Part shown: positions 35,835 to 45,725 of the stretch, piece after piece
Layout: every line of letters begins with the position of its first letter
How positions within the stretch are numbered: position 1 is the first letter of the stretch
NCBI GenBank assembly: GCA_021325135.1
Contig: JAJPHT010000046.1
Span: forward strand, 1 to 64,000
DNA: 64,000 nt
Direction of reading: 5' to 3'
Source: Pseudomonadota bacterium
GTDB taxonomy: Archaea > Thermoplasmatota > SW-10-69-26 > JACQPN01 > JAJPHT01
Translations under genes and position numbers: made by a program
The notes under the pieces: model-generated
What the model was told of the DNA's origin: nothing
What the model saw: only the letters and a program-made list of their open reading frames with translations
Databases searched by the model: none

Positions 35835-37361
35835 ATGGCCCCCGTCCGCTTCGCCCTCGCCCTGGTCGCCCTTCTTCTCGCCGGGTGCGCCGCGCCCGCG
35901 GCCACTCCCGAGAAGACGGCCTCGGTGGCGTCGGGCTCGGCGCCCTCCACGCTGGGCGTCGTCCACGCGCTGGGCAACGCGACGCTCCCGCCCGACGCGG
36001 CCGCCAAGGCCATCCCCGCACGGGGGCTCCAGCTCTCCACGGGCGTGGGTGGCGGCGAGCCCACCATGGGCGTGGACAGCAAGGGGCGCCTCTTCGCGGA
36101 GGCGTTCAAGGACGGCGAGCCCACCATCATGCTCTCCCAGGACCACGGCTTCACGTGGAAGGACGTGGGCCCCACGCTCCCCACGGGCCAGCACCTCCCG
36201 CCCCAGACGTTCGATCCGTACATGTACCTCGACCCCACCACCGGCCGCGTCTACAAGAACGAGAACGACCTCCAGTGCGCGGTCCTCTCGTGGAGCGACG
36301 ACGCGGGCGCGTCGTGGACCACGAGCCCCGTGGGGTGCGGCGTCGGCGCGGGCGTCCCCATCGCGGACCACCAGAGCATGGTCGCCGCCAAGCCGCGGAT
36401 GCTCCCCGTGAGCCCGCTCTACCCCAACGTCGTCTATTCCTGCACCAACACGGGCGCCACCACCGAGTGCGCGACCTCGCTCAACGGCGGGTACACGTTC
36501 GGGCCCGTGGTGACGGTCTTCCCCCAGACGACCGACCCCAACGACTGCGCCGGCGACACGCTGGGCCACCCCGTCACCGACAAGGACGGGCGCGTCTTCG
36601 TGGCCCACGGCGGCTGCAACCGCTGGCCCACCATCGGCGTGACCGAGGACGACGGCCTCACCTGGACCTCCCACGTCATCACCAAGGACTCCGCGGTCAT
36701 CGACAGCCCCGTGGTCCACGACGTGAACCTCGCCGTGGACGACAACGGCACCGTCTACGCGGGCTGGATCAGCGACAAGGGCCTGCCCACCTACTCGTGG
36801 AGCGCGGACCACGGCGTCAAGTGGTCCCCCGCCACCGTCGTCTCGCCCCCCGACGTCACCGCCGCCGCGTTCCCCGCCCTCGCCGCGGGGGCCGACGGCC
36901 GCCTCGTCTTCGCCTACATCGCCACCACCATCCCCGGCGGGTACGAAGGCAAGGAGACCGGCCCCGCGGGCACCGTCACCGACATCGCCTCCCCCTCCCA
37001 GGACCCGCCCGAGTGGGCCAACGCCTCTTGGAACGCCTACCTCACCGTGCTCCCCAGCGCCAAGGACGCGAGCCCCGTGGCCACCACCGTCATCGCCAAC
37101 GACCCCAAGGACCCCCTCGCCCGCGGCGTCTGCGGCAAGACGCGCTGCGGCGGCATGGACGACTTCATCGACGCCGTCATCGACCCTGAGGGCCGCCCCT
37201 ACGCGGTCTTCGTCGACGCGTGCAACGAGAAGTGCTCCACCGACCCCACCGTCCACAAGATGGGCAACGTCCTCACCGTGGGCACCCTGGCGGAAGGGCC
37301 CGCGCTGCGCGGCGAGCTGAAGGCGCTTCTCCCCCTGGCGAAGCCTTCAACCCCCTCGTAA
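35835..37361 (+). CDS. BNR/sialidase-fold lipoprotein
   Basis: LLLAGCAAP lipobox; SQDHGFTWKDV, SDDAGASWTT, TEDDGLTWTS, SADHGVKWSP. Confidence 0.86.
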   Translation: MAPVRFALALVALLLAGCAAPAATPEKTASVASGSAPSTLGVVHALGNATLPPDAAAKAIPARGLQLSTGVGGGEPTMGVDSKGRLFAEAFKDGEPTIMLSQDHGFTWKDVGPTLPTGQHLPPQTFDPYMYLDPTTGRVYKNENDLQCAVLSWSDDAGASWTTSPVGCGVGAGVPIADHQSMVAAKPRMLPVSPLYPNVVYSCTNTGATTECATSLNGGYTFGPVVTVFPQTTDPNDCAGDTLGHPVTDKDGRVFVAHGGCNRWPTIGVTEDDGLTWTSHVITKDSAVIDSPVVHDVNLAVDDNGTVYAGWISDKGLPTYSWSADHGVKWSPATVVSPPDVTAAAFPALAAGADGRLVFAYIATTIPGGYEGKETGPAGTVTDIASPSQDPPEWANASWNAYLTVLPSAKDASPVATTVIANDPKDPLARGVCGKTRCGGMDDFIDAVIDPEGRPYAVFVDACNEKCSTDPTVHKMGNVLTVGTLAEGPALRGELKALLPLAKPSTPS

Positions 37362-37418
37362 CGAGGCCCCCGGGGCGCCGCGTAACACCCAAGTAGGGGC
37401 CCTGGAAGAAGGCATGGG

Positions 37419-38204
37419 GTGCGCGCGCTCCGCGTCGTCAGCTACAACGTCGGCGGCTCCTCCCGCTGGAAGGACCAGGGCGCGTGGACCCAGGCCATCT
37501 GCTCCGCCGTCGCGGAGGCCCGGCCCGACCTCCTGGCGATGCAGGAGATCCGCGCCCGCGTGGCTCCTGGCCTTGTGGCGGGCCTCGCGAGGATCGGCCT
37601 GGTCCCTGGCGATGGCGGCGCGCGCGAGCGCGTCTTCTATCGCCCCGGCTCCCTCAGGCCCCAGGGCCACCGGAGGGAGCGCGTCGACGCCCAGAGCGAG
37701 GACGGAGGAGAACGCTTCCTCAACTGGAGCCGCTGGGCCTCTTCGGAGGGGTTCTCGTTCTCCCTCTGCAACGTCCACCTCGTCGGGGCCGCGAACAAGG
37801 CCGCCGCTGCGAGGCAGATCGCGGACTCGGAGCCCTCCGAGGCGGCCATCATCGCGGGCGACTTCAACCTGCTCAGCTCGCACTACGTGCACGGCCACCT
37901 GAGCGCCGCGGGCTGGCAGGACGCTGCGCTCTCTGCCCTGGTGGGGGATGCGGGACCCACCATCCACCGCCACGGCGCCGCGAAGAGGAGGCGGGTGGAC
38001 TGGATTCTCGCCCCCTTCCCGTGGGCTCCGCGGGCGTATGGAGTCCGGCGCCTTGCCGACGTGGCCCTGGAGCCAAGCGACCATCACCCCATCTGGGCCG
38101 ACCTCGCCTGGGATCCTCTGGGGACGTGGAGCGCCCAAGGGCTCTCCTCTCCAGGAAACCCTGCGTTCTCTCCTAGGGGAAGGCCACCCGCAACCCCCAA
38201 GTAG
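37419..38204 (+). CDS. Endonuclease/exonuclease/phosphatase (EEP) family protein
   Basis: RVVSYNVGG, LLAMQEIRA, IIAGDFNLLSSH, RRRVDWILAP, PSDHHPIWADL. Confidence 0.8.
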   Translation: MRALRVVSYNVGGSSRWKDQGAWTQAICSAVAEARPDLLAMQEIRARVAPGLVAGLARIGLVPGDGGARERVFYRPGSLRPQGHRRERVDAQSEDGGERFLNWSRWASSEGFSFSLCNVHLVGAANKAAAARQIADSEPSEAAIIAGDFNLLSSHYVHGHLSAAGWQDAALSALVGDAGPTIHRHGAAKRRRVDWILAPFPWAPRAYGVRRLADVALEPSDHHPIWADLAWDPLGTWSAQGLSSPGNPAFSPRGRPPATPK

Positions 38205-38225
38205 CCAAGCCGGCTCTGCCCGCGC

Positions 38226-39548
38226 GTGCCGAAGGACCTGCGCGTGGCCACGGGCCCCGCCGCGCTCCGCGGGAAGCCCATCACGCTGCGCCTCGACGGT
38301 CGCGCCATCAGGGCCTTCGAAGGGGAGACCGTGGGCGCGGCGCTCCACGCCGCGGGCGAGCGCGTCCTCATGCGCTCCATCAAGTACCACCGCCCGCGGG
38401 GCCTCTTCTGCTGCACCGGCAAGTGCGCGGGTTGCCTCATGCGCGTGGACGGCACGCCCAACGTGCGCGCCTGCGTGACGCCCGCCCACGACGGCATGGT
38501 CGTCGAGACGCAGAACGCCTTCCCCAGCGCGCGGCGCGACCTCTTCGCCGTCGTGGACAAGGCGTACCCGCGCGTGCTGGACGTCCACGAGCAGCTCGCC
38601 CGCGCGCCGCTGCTGCGCCCGATCCACCACGCCATCGTGCGCCGCATGGCCGGCTTCGGCAAGCTCCCCGACCTCAAGCCCGTTCCCCCCCGGAGGCCCG
38701 CCATCCGCCCGCTGGAGGCCGACGTGCTCGTGGCCGGCGGCGGGCCCAGCGGCCTCGCCGCCGCGCTCGCCGCCGCAGAGGCGGGCGCCCGCGTCGCGCT
38801 GGTGGACGAGGGCGACCGCGTGGGCGGCTCGCTCCTCCTCACCTCCGACGACGAGGGGCGCCACGGCGCCGCCCGCGCCGAAGAGACGCTCCAGCGCCTC
38901 CGCGCCGCGGGCGCCACCGTGCTCCCGCGCTCCGTCGTCTTCGGCCTCTACGGCACCGACGGCCACGGCGACGCGCTCCCCGCCCCCGGCCTCGCCGCCA
39001 TCCTCACCCCCGAGCGCATCCTGGAATGCAGCCCCCGCACGGTCATCGTCGCGTCCGGCGCCCACGAGACGCCGCCCCTCTTCCCCGGCAACGATCTCCC
39101 AGGCGTGATGGGCGCCCGCGCGGCGCTGATCCTCCTCCACCGCCACGGCGTCCTCGCGGGGGAGCGCATCCTCGTCTCGGGCGAGAGCGCCTGGAGGCGC
39201 GCCGCCGCCGACGACCTTGCCAAGGCCGGCGCCGAGATCGTCTCCGCCCCCGGCGCGCGCGTCGCCGAGGCCCGCGGAGGCCGCCGCGTCGAGTCCGTCG
39301 CGCTATCAAAAGGGGAGGAGACGTGGAGCGAGGAGGTGGACTGCGTCCTGGCCGCCGGCAACGAGACGCCGCGCGTGGAGCTCGTGCAGCAGGCCGGAGG
39401 CCGCCTCGTCGCGCAGGGGTGGGCCTTGGCGCCCGAGGGCGAGCGCGCGGCGCCGCGCGTCTTCGCGTGCGGCAGCGTGCTCGGGCCCGCCACGCTGGCC
39501 GAGCGCCTCGCGCAGGGCGCGCGCGTGGGCCGGGAGGCGGCCCGATGA
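38226..39548 (+). CDS. Sarcosine/opine-oxidase alpha-like FAD protein with N-terminal 2Fe-2S domain
   Basis: RGLFCCTGKCAGCLMRVDGTPNVRAC ferredoxin-like N-terminus; VLVAGGGPSGLAAALAAAEAGARVALVDEGDRVGGSLL. Confidence 0.85.
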   Translation: MPKDLRVATGPAALRGKPITLRLDGRAIRAFEGETVGAALHAAGERVLMRSIKYHRPRGLFCCTGKCAGCLMRVDGTPNVRACVTPAHDGMVVETQNAFPSARRDLFAVVDKAYPRVLDVHEQLARAPLLRPIHHAIVRRMAGFGKLPDLKPVPPRRPAIRPLEADVLVAGGGPSGLAAALAAAEAGARVALVDEGDRVGGSLLLTSDDEGRHGAARAEETLQRLRAAGATVLPRSVVFGLYGTDGHGDALPAPGLAAILTPERILECSPRTVIVASGAHETPPLFPGNDLPGVMGARAALILLHRHGVLAGERILVSGESAWRRAAADDLAKAGAEIVSAPGARVAEARGGRRVESVALSKGEETWSEEVDCVLAAGNETPRVELVQQAGGRLVAQGWALAPEGERAAPRVFACGSVLGPATLAERLAQGARVGREAAR

Positions 39549-39826
39549 CCACGCCCAAGCGCATCGTCTGCGCCTGCGAGGACGTGAACGACGTCGAGCT
39601 TCGCGAGGCCATCGAGGCGGGCTGCGCGGACCTGGAGAGCCTCAAGCGCCTGACCGGCTTCGCCACCGGCCCCTGCCAGGGGAAGACGTGCCTGACGCTC
39701 GCGCGCCAGATGCTCGCCGAGGCCACCGGCGCCACGCCCGAGGCCGTGGGCGCCATCACCTTTCGCCCGCCCGTCCAGCCCATCCCCCTGCGCTACCTCG
39801 CGGGCCAGGAGGGGGACGAGGCGTGA
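39545..39826 (+). CDS. BFD-like [2Fe-2S]-binding protein
   Basis: RIVCACEDVNDVELREAIEAGCADLESLKRLTGFATGPCQGKTCL. Confidence 0.85.
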   Translation: MTTPKRIVCACEDVNDVELREAIEAGCADLESLKRLTGFATGPCQGKTCLTLARQMLAEATGATPEAVGAITFRPPVQPIPLRYLAGQEGDEA

Positions 39827-41046
39827 CGGGCCGCTTCAGCACCGAGGGGCCCCTCAAGGAACGATATCAGGTCGTCGTCGTGGGCGGCGGCGTCAACGGC
39901 TTGGGCGTCGCGCGGCACCTGGCCCTGGCGGGCGTCACCGACGTGCTGGTGCTGGAGAAGAGCTACCTCCTGCATGGCGCCAGCGGAAGGAACGGCGGCG
40001 GCGTGCGCGCCCAGTGGGGCACGATGGACAACCTCGTCCTGGCCCGCGACAGCATCCCCATGTTCCGCCACATGAGCGCGGAATTGGGGTTCAACGTCTG
40101 GTTCCGCCAAGGGGGCTATCTTTTCCTCGCGCACGACGAGGAGAAGGCCAAGGCCCTCGCGGACGTGGTGCGCTTCCACAACGCCAACGGCGTCAACAGC
40201 CGCCTCGTCGACCCCACCGAGGCGCACGTCCTCGTGCCCGACCTCAACGCCCAGGGCGTCGTCGCCGCGAGCTATCACCCTGGCGACGGCATCATCTTCC
40301 CGTGGGCCGTCGTGCAGGGGCTCGCGAAGCGCTGCGTCGAGCTTGGCGTGGACGTGCGCACCTTCACCGGCGCCACGGGCTTCGCCATGAAGGGGGGCCG
40401 CATCGTGGGCGTCGAGACGACGCGCGGCCGCGTCCACGGCGACAGCCGGGGACAGGACGGATCGGGGTCCGTCCGTGTCGAGTGCGAGACCGTCGTCAAC
40501 GCCGCGGGCTGCTGGAGCCGCGAGGTGGCCGCCCTCGCCGGCGTCGCGCTCCCCAACACGCCCGTGCGCCACGAGATCCTCGTCACCGAGGCGCTGAAGC
40601 CCTTCCTCGACCCCATGCTGGTGGACCTGCGCAACGGGCTCTACTGCAGCCAGGACATGCGGGGAGAGCTTGTCTGCGGCATCGGCATGCCCGGCGAGAA
40701 GCCCGGCGTCAGCTTCGCCAGCAGCTTCGCCTTCACGAAGCGCGTCGCCTCCGCGCTCCTGGACGTGCTCCCCTCGGTGGGCGACGTGAAGGTCATGCGC
40801 CAATGGGCGGGCGCCTACGACGTGACGCCCGACAACAAGCCCATCCTTGGCCCCTCGCCCGGCGTCGAGAACCTCGTGCAGCTCAACGGCGCGTCGGGCC
40901 ACGGCTTCATGATCTCGCCCATGACGACGCGCATCGTTGCGGACGTCATCCTGGGGCGCAAGCCGCCCGTGGACCTGGCGCCCTACCGCCTGGACCGCTT
41001 CGGCCCGGGGTGGCAGCCGGAGCCCGAGACCCTGGTCATCGGGTGA
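39823..41046 (+). CDS. Sarcosine/opine-oxidase beta-like FAD-dependent oxidoreductase (DAO family)
   Basis: YQVVVVGGGVNGLGVARHLALAG, GASGRNGGGVRAQWGT, GLYCSQDMRGELVCGI, NGASGHGFMISPMTTRIVADVI. Confidence 0.88.
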   Translation: MTGRFSTEGPLKERYQVVVVGGGVNGLGVARHLALAGVTDVLVLEKSYLLHGASGRNGGGVRAQWGTMDNLVLARDSIPMFRHMSAELGFNVWFRQGGYLFLAHDEEKAKALADVVRFHNANGVNSRLVDPTEAHVLVPDLNAQGVVAASYHPGDGIIFPWAVVQGLAKRCVELGVDVRTFTGATGFAMKGGRIVGVETTRGRVHGDSRGQDGSGSVRVECETVVNAAGCWSREVAALAGVALPNTPVRHEILVTEALKPFLDPMLVDLRNGLYCSQDMRGELVCGIGMPGEKPGVSFASSFAFTKRVASALLDVLPSVGDVKVMRQWAGAYDVTPDNKPILGPSPGVENLVQLNGASGHGFMISPMTTRIVADVILGRKPPVDLAPYRLDRFGPGWQPEPETLVIG

Positions 41047-41206
41047 GCCGCCGCGAGTGGATCATCTCCCCCACGGAGAGGGCGATGCCGCCGGCGGCGA
41101 GGCACGCGGCGGTGAAGGGGACGACGAACGCCGCGGCGAGGGCCACGGCGCCGGCCGCGAAGGCGGCTGCTTCGGTGCGCACCATGTCCATGCCAAGGCC
41201 TCGCAT
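41036..41206 (-). CDS. Small membrane protein (56 aa)
   Basis: MRGLGMDMVRTEAAAFAAGAVALAAAFVVPFTAACLAAGGIALSVGEMIHSRRLTR. Confidence 0.4.
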   Translation of the reverse strand: MRGLGMDMVRTEAAAFAAGAVALAAAFVVPFTAACLAAGGIALSVGEMIHSRRLTR

Positions 41207-41261
41207 GCGGCACCCGCGAAGGGGCGCATAACGGTTGGGGCGCACTTGTCGACGGGCGCCG

Positions 41262-41726
41262 TCAATCGGGGCCCCGGGGCGCCACCCGGGCGAAGAGGTC
41301 CACGTCGACAGGTCCGGCGTCCCGCCACGCGGCGGCGAGCCGCCCCTCCTTCCGGAAGCCCAGCGCCTCCAGCGCGTCCGCCGTCGCGCGGTCGTCCGCC
41401 CGCACGCGCGCCTCCAGCCGGTCCAGCGCAAGCTCCTCCCCTGCGTAGCGGACGACGAGAGCGAGCGCCTCGCGGGCCCTGGCGGCGTCGGCCCCCGGGG
41501 CGAGGGCGCCCACCAGCGCGGCGCGGCGCGCGATCCAGTCCACGTCCTTCAGGGCGAGGCTCCCCTCGGTGGCGCCCCCGTGCGCGGCGGCCCACACGAC
41601 GCCGATCTCCCCCTCCAGGTCCGCGCCCGCGGGGAGGAGCCACGCGCGGCGCGACGTCTCGAAGCCGGGGTCCGCCGCGTCGGGGGCCAGCACGTCGACG
41701 CGCGGCCCGCGCAGGAAGACGCTCAC
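41262..41726 (-). CDS. GNAT-like acetyltransferase
   Basis: GTG start; VVRYAGEELALDRLEARVRADDRATADALEALGFRKEGRLAAAWRDAG; overlaps an upstream GNAT. Confidence 0.65.
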   Translation of the reverse strand: MSVFLRGPRVDVLAPDAADPGFETSRRAWLLPAGADLEGEIGVVWAAAHGGATEGSLALKDVDWIARRAALVGALAPGADAARAREALALVVRYAGEELALDRLEARVRADDRATADALEALGFRKEGRLAAAWRDAGPVDVDLFARVAPRGPD

Positions 41727-42250
41727 CCGCGCCACTCCTCCCGCAGCAGGCCCATGATGATGCCGTCGCGCCACGCGCCGCGCTTGTGGTAGTGCCGCCT
41801 CAGGCGCCCCTCCTCGCGGAAGCCCAGGCGCGCGTAGAGTCGGCGCGCGGGGTTGTCCTCCACGACGTGGAGCCACACGCGCTGGAGGTTCAGGTCGACG
41901 AAGGCGTGGCGCAGCGCGAGGCGGACGGCCTCCTCGCCCACGCCGCGGCCGCGGTCGGCGGGGCTGAGGATGCCCAGCCCAAGCTCCGCGTGGCGCGCGA
42001 CGCGGTCCCACTCGGAGAGACCGAGGGTCCCCATGGCGCGGCCGTCCGCAGGGTCCGTCATGAGCCAGACGCGCTCGCGCTCCCCGTCGAGGCCGCGCAG
42101 CCAGCGCGACTCCATCTCCTCGGTGGTGGGGAACGCGAAGCGCAGCCAGCCGCGCAGGTCGGGGTCGTTGGCGAAGGCGAGCAGGAAGGGCACGTCGTCC
42201 TGGGTGGGCGCGCGCAGGACGACGCGCTGGCCGCGCAGGACGGGGAGCAT
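41723..42250 (-). CDS. GNAT-family acetyltransferase (RimJ/RimL-like)
   Basis: RVVLRAPTQDDVPFLLAFANDPDLRGW, ELGLGILSPADRGRGVGEEAVRLALRHAF, NPARRLYARLGFREEGRLRRHY. Confidence 0.9.
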   Translation of the reverse strand: MLPVLRGQRVVLRAPTQDDVPFLLAFANDPDLRGWLRFAFPTTEEMESRWLRGLDGERERVWLMTDPADGRAMGTLGLSEWDRVARHAELGLGILSPADRGRGVGEEAVRLALRHAFVDLNLQRVWLHVVEDNPARRLYARLGFREEGRLRRHYHKRGAWRDGIIMGLLREEWRG

Positions 42251-42251
42251 G

Positions 42252-43847
42252 CTACGGCGCGCTCCCGGCGGCCGCGGCGATGGCGCCCTCGTGGACCAGC
42301 GCGGTGAGCGCCGCCACGTCAGGAGCGAGCACGCGGTCCCTCTCCAGGAACGCGACGGCCTCGCGCACGCGGGCCAGCGCGCGTCGCGTGCCGGCGCCGG
42401 GCGTGAGCGGCCTGCGGAGGTCCAGCGCCTGGGCGGCGCAGAGAAGCTCGATGGCGACGACGCGCTCGGCGTTCTGGAGGATCTGCCGCGCGAGGAGCGC
42501 GCCCACGGCGCCGTTGCTCACGACGTCCTCCTGGTTCGCGCTGGTGGGGAGGCTGCCCACCACCGCCGGGTGCGCGAGCACCTGGTTCTCCAGCACCATG
42601 GCCGCGGCCACGTACTGCGGGATCATGAGGCCCGAGTTGAGGCCGCTCCTCTCCACGAGGAACGCGGGGAGCCCCTCCGAGAGGCGCGGGTCCACGAGGC
42701 GCGCGACGCGGCGCTCCGCCAGCGCGGCGACCTCCGCCAGGGCCGGCGCGAGGTACGCGCAGAGCAGGCCCAGGTTCTCGCCGTGGAAGTTGCCCCCCGA
42801 GACGGCGCCCTCCTCCAGGATGAGCGGGTTGTCGGTGGCGCTCCCCATCTCCACCTCCAGGCGCTCCTGCGCGTGGCGCAGCGCGTCGCGCACGGGGCCG
42901 AGGATCTGCGGCGCGCAGCGCAGCGAGTAGGCGTCCTGCACGCGGTCGCAGCCGGCGTGGCTCGCGACGACGCCCGAGTCCGCCAGGAGCGTGCGCAGGT
43001 GGGCCGCCGTCTCGGCCTGGCCCGGATGCGGGCGCGCGGCGTGGAGGCGCGGGTCGAAGGGCGCGACGCTGCCCAGGAGCGCCTCGATGCTCATGGCGGC
43101 GGCGACCTCGGCGGTGCGCACGAGGTTCCAGCCGTCGTGGACGAGGAGCGCCATCACGGCGCCCATCATCTGCGTGCCGTTGATGAGGGCGAGGCCCTCC
43201 TTGGGCTGCAGGACGAGGGGCGCGACGCCCGCGGCGCGCATGGCCTCGCGGCCGGGCACGACCTTGCCGTGGACGCGCGCCTCGCCCTCGCCGATGAGCA
43301 CCAGCGAGGCGTGGGCGAGGGGGACGAGGTCGCCCGAGGCGCCGAGGCTGCCGCGGCTGGGCACGACGGGCGTGATATCATGGTTGAGGAGGGCGAGGAT
43401 GGCCTCCACCGTCTCGACGCGCACGCCCGAGAGGCCCACGGCGAGGCTCGCGGCGCGAAGGAGCAGGAGGGCGCGGACGACCTCATCGGGAAGCGGCTCG
43501 CCGACGCCGCAGGCGTGGGAGAGGAGGAGATTGCGCTGGAGCGTCTCCAGGTCGCCCCGCGGGATGCGGACGCGCGCCAGCTCGCCGAAGCCGGTGGTGA
43601 CGCCGTAGGCGACGCGGCTCTCCTCGTCGTAGCGCTCCACCTGCATGCGCGAGACGGGGAGGCGCGCGTCGCTGGTCACGCCGAACTCGGGGGCGTGGCC
43701 CTCGCCCAGCATGGCGTCGACGCGGGCGCGGGAGAGGCCGATGCGCTCGCGGGCGGCGGGGGTGAGCGCGACGCGGCGGCCCCGGCGCGCGACGTCGACG
43801 ACGTCCTGCACGCGGAGCTTCTCCTCGCCCAGGCGGAAGGGCTGCAC
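42252..43847 (-). CDS. hutH: Histidine ammonia-lyase
   Basis: VVPSRGSLGASGDLVPLAHASLVLIGEGEA (MIO Ala-Ser-Gly), YGVTTGFGELA. Confidence 0.92.
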   Translation of the reverse strand: MQPFRLGEEKLRVQDVVDVARRGRRVALTPAARERIGLSRARVDAMLGEGHAPEFGVTSDARLPVSRMQVERYDEESRVAYGVTTGFGELARVRIPRGDLETLQRNLLLSHACGVGEPLPDEVVRALLLLRAASLAVGLSGVRVETVEAILALLNHDITPVVPSRGSLGASGDLVPLAHASLVLIGEGEARVHGKVVPGREAMRAAGVAPLVLQPKEGLALINGTQMMGAVMALLVHDGWNLVRTAEVAAAMSIEALLGSVAPFDPRLHAARPHPGQAETAAHLRTLLADSGVVASHAGCDRVQDAYSLRCAPQILGPVRDALRHAQERLEVEMGSATDNPLILEEGAVSGGNFHGENLGLLCAYLAPALAEVAALAERRVARLVDPRLSEGLPAFLVERSGLNSGLMIPQYVAAAMVLENQVLAHPAVVGSLPTSANQEDVVSNGAVGALLARQILQNAERVVAIELLCAAQALDLRRPLTPGAGTRRALARVREAVAFLERDRVLAPDVAALTALVHEGAIAAAAGSAP

Positions 43848-43883
43848 GGCGGCGCGAGGCGCGGCGCCCCGGATAAGCGCTTC

Positions 43884-45596
43884 TCAGGCGGGGGCGGGCG
43901 AGGCCGCGGGGGCCGCCTTGGCCGCGGGCGGCGGCGTCTCGGGAAGCTCCACGAGGAACGTCGCGCCCTTGCCGGGCCCGTCGCTCTCGCACCAGAGCCG
44001 GCCGCCGTGGCGCTCGACGATGGCGCGGCTGATGGAGAGGCCCAGCCCCGAGCCCTTGCTGCGCATCTCCGGATCGGGATGCACCTGCGAGAAGGGCTGG
44101 AAGAGCTTCGCCTGCTGCTCGGCGTCGAGCCCGGGCCCCTCGTCGCGGACGCGGAGCAGCGCGCGGCCGCCCGCGGACTCCAGCGAGACGTGGACGGCGC
44201 TTCCCTCGGGGGAGAACTTCACGGCGTTGGAGAGGAGGTTCGTGAGCACCTGCGTGAGGCGCCCCGCGTCGGCCTTCACCGGGTGGATGCCCGGGACGTC
44301 GGCCGCGAGGCAGATGCGGCGGCTCGCGGCGGGCTCGCGGAACGAGCGCACCGCGTCGAGCACCAGGGAGGAAAGCTCCGCGTCGCGCACGTCGAGGCGA
44401 AGCTGGCCCGCCTGGATGCGCGCGATGTCGCGGATGTCGTTGAGGAGGCGCTGCACCTGGTCGAGGCTGCGCAGGGCGGCGTGGCGCCTCGCCGGCGCCT
44501 CCTCGGGGTCCTCCGAGGCGACGATGCTCATGCCCACGATGGTGAGGGGGGTCATGAGGTCGTGGACGACGGCGTTGAGGTAGTGCGTGCGCGAGTCCTC
44601 CAGCTCCTTCTGGCGCGCGAGGGAGGCCTTCAGGTCGCGCGTGAGGCGGAGGTTGTCCAGGATCGTCGCCGACTGGCGCAGGCCCGAGAGGATCACGACG
44701 GCCGCGGAGCCCGCGCGCAGGAAGGGGTCCACGCGGCCGTCGCGGGCGATGGCGAAGGCGTCCACGGCAAGCAGGGCGGCCAGCGCGACGGAGGGGAGGA
44801 GCGCCGCGCGCCACGTGGGCTCGGGGGGCCGCTCGGGCGCGGCCAGCGCGCGGTCGGGGTGCGAGGCGGCCAGGGCCAGGAGCACGAAGGCCGCGAGCCA
44901 GCCCGCGTCGACGACGTTGCCCACCTCGTAGGTCCCGTCCAGGGTGAGGTAGGCGTAGCCCACGTCCGCGGCGGCGAGGCACGCGAAGGCCAGCGCGGCG
45001 AGGCGCAGCGGGGGCGACCGCCTATGGCGCGTCGCGACCATGACGCCCACGATGGTGGCCAGGAGCGCCACGTCGAAGACGGGGTAGGCGAGGCCGATGG
45101 CGCGGGCAAGCCAGCCCTGCGTGGAGTCGGCCGCCAGCGGCGCCAGGACGAAGACCCACGCGCCCAGGAGGAGCGAGACGCCCAGGAGGAGCCCGTCGAG
45201 GATCATGGAGACGCGCGCCCAGCGGGGCCACTGCCTGGGCGTGAAGAGGAGAAACCCCGCGGCGGCGAGGGGGTAGGTGGCGAGATAGCCCACGTCCGCG
45301 AGGGAGGGGAAGGGCACGTCGATGCCCAGGCCGAACTCGTACCACGTCCAGACGGCCTCGCCCGCCCCATAGGCGAGGGCCGCGAGGCCGATCATCGTCC
45401 ACGCGCGCCGCGCGGCGCCGCGGGAGAGCCACGCGGCGCGCAGGCACGCGGCGCCCGCGAAGAGCGCGGCCGCGATGGTGCCCCCGTCGCTGAGCGCGCG
45501 CGTCGCCGCGTCGCCCCACCAGTCGAAGCGCATCCAGAGGGCGAAGAGGGGCACGGCCACGGCGCCGACGGCCAGCGACGCGCGGAAGACCCTCAT
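43884..45596 (-). CDS. Membrane sensor histidine kinase
   Basis: Multiple N-terminal TM helices, H-box VVHDLMTPLTIVG, NLLSNAVKFSPEG, DEGPGL, GSGLGLSISRAIVERHGG. Confidence 0.92.
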   Translation of the reverse strand: MRVFRASLAVGAVAVPLFALWMRFDWWGDAATRALSDGGTIAAALFAGAACLRAAWLSRGAARRAWTMIGLAALAYGAGEAVWTWYEFGLGIDVPFPSLADVGYLATYPLAAAGFLLFTPRQWPRWARVSMILDGLLLGVSLLLGAWVFVLAPLAADSTQGWLARAIGLAYPVFDVALLATIVGVMVATRHRRSPPLRLAALAFACLAAADVGYAYLTLDGTYEVGNVVDAGWLAAFVLLALAASHPDRALAAPERPPEPTWRAALLPSVALAALLAVDAFAIARDGRVDPFLRAGSAAVVILSGLRQSATILDNLRLTRDLKASLARQKELEDSRTHYLNAVVHDLMTPLTIVGMSIVASEDPEEAPARRHAALRSLDQVQRLLNDIRDIARIQAGQLRLDVRDAELSSLVLDAVRSFREPAASRRICLAADVPGIHPVKADAGRLTQVLTNLLSNAVKFSPEGSAVHVSLESAGGRALLRVRDEGPGLDAEQQAKLFQPFSQVHPDPEMRSKGSGLGLSISRAIVERHGGRLWCESDGPGKGATFLVELPETPPPAAKAAPAASPAPA

Positions 45597-45672
45597 CGCC
45601 CCTGGCTGGGCGACCCGGCCTCTTCAAGGGGCGTCCGTCCCGGGAGGGCGGACTCGGCGCGTCCGCTGGGGG

Positions 45673-45713
45673 AAAAAAGGAGAAAAAAGGAGGGCCGCCC
45701 CCGGAGGGGCGGC
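45673..45713 (-). terminator. Hairpin followed by two T6 tracts downstream of 45726-47564
   Basis: Minus strand: GCCGCCCC-TCCG-GGGGCGGC then CCTCCTTTTTTCTCCTTTTTT. Confidence 0.65.
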
Positions 45714-45725
45714 GGAGCGCCGCGC

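Noticed and set aside
43884-45596. Two-component system with a partner response regulator
   Set aside because: No receiver-domain gene adjacent in the window; only the kinase is supported.
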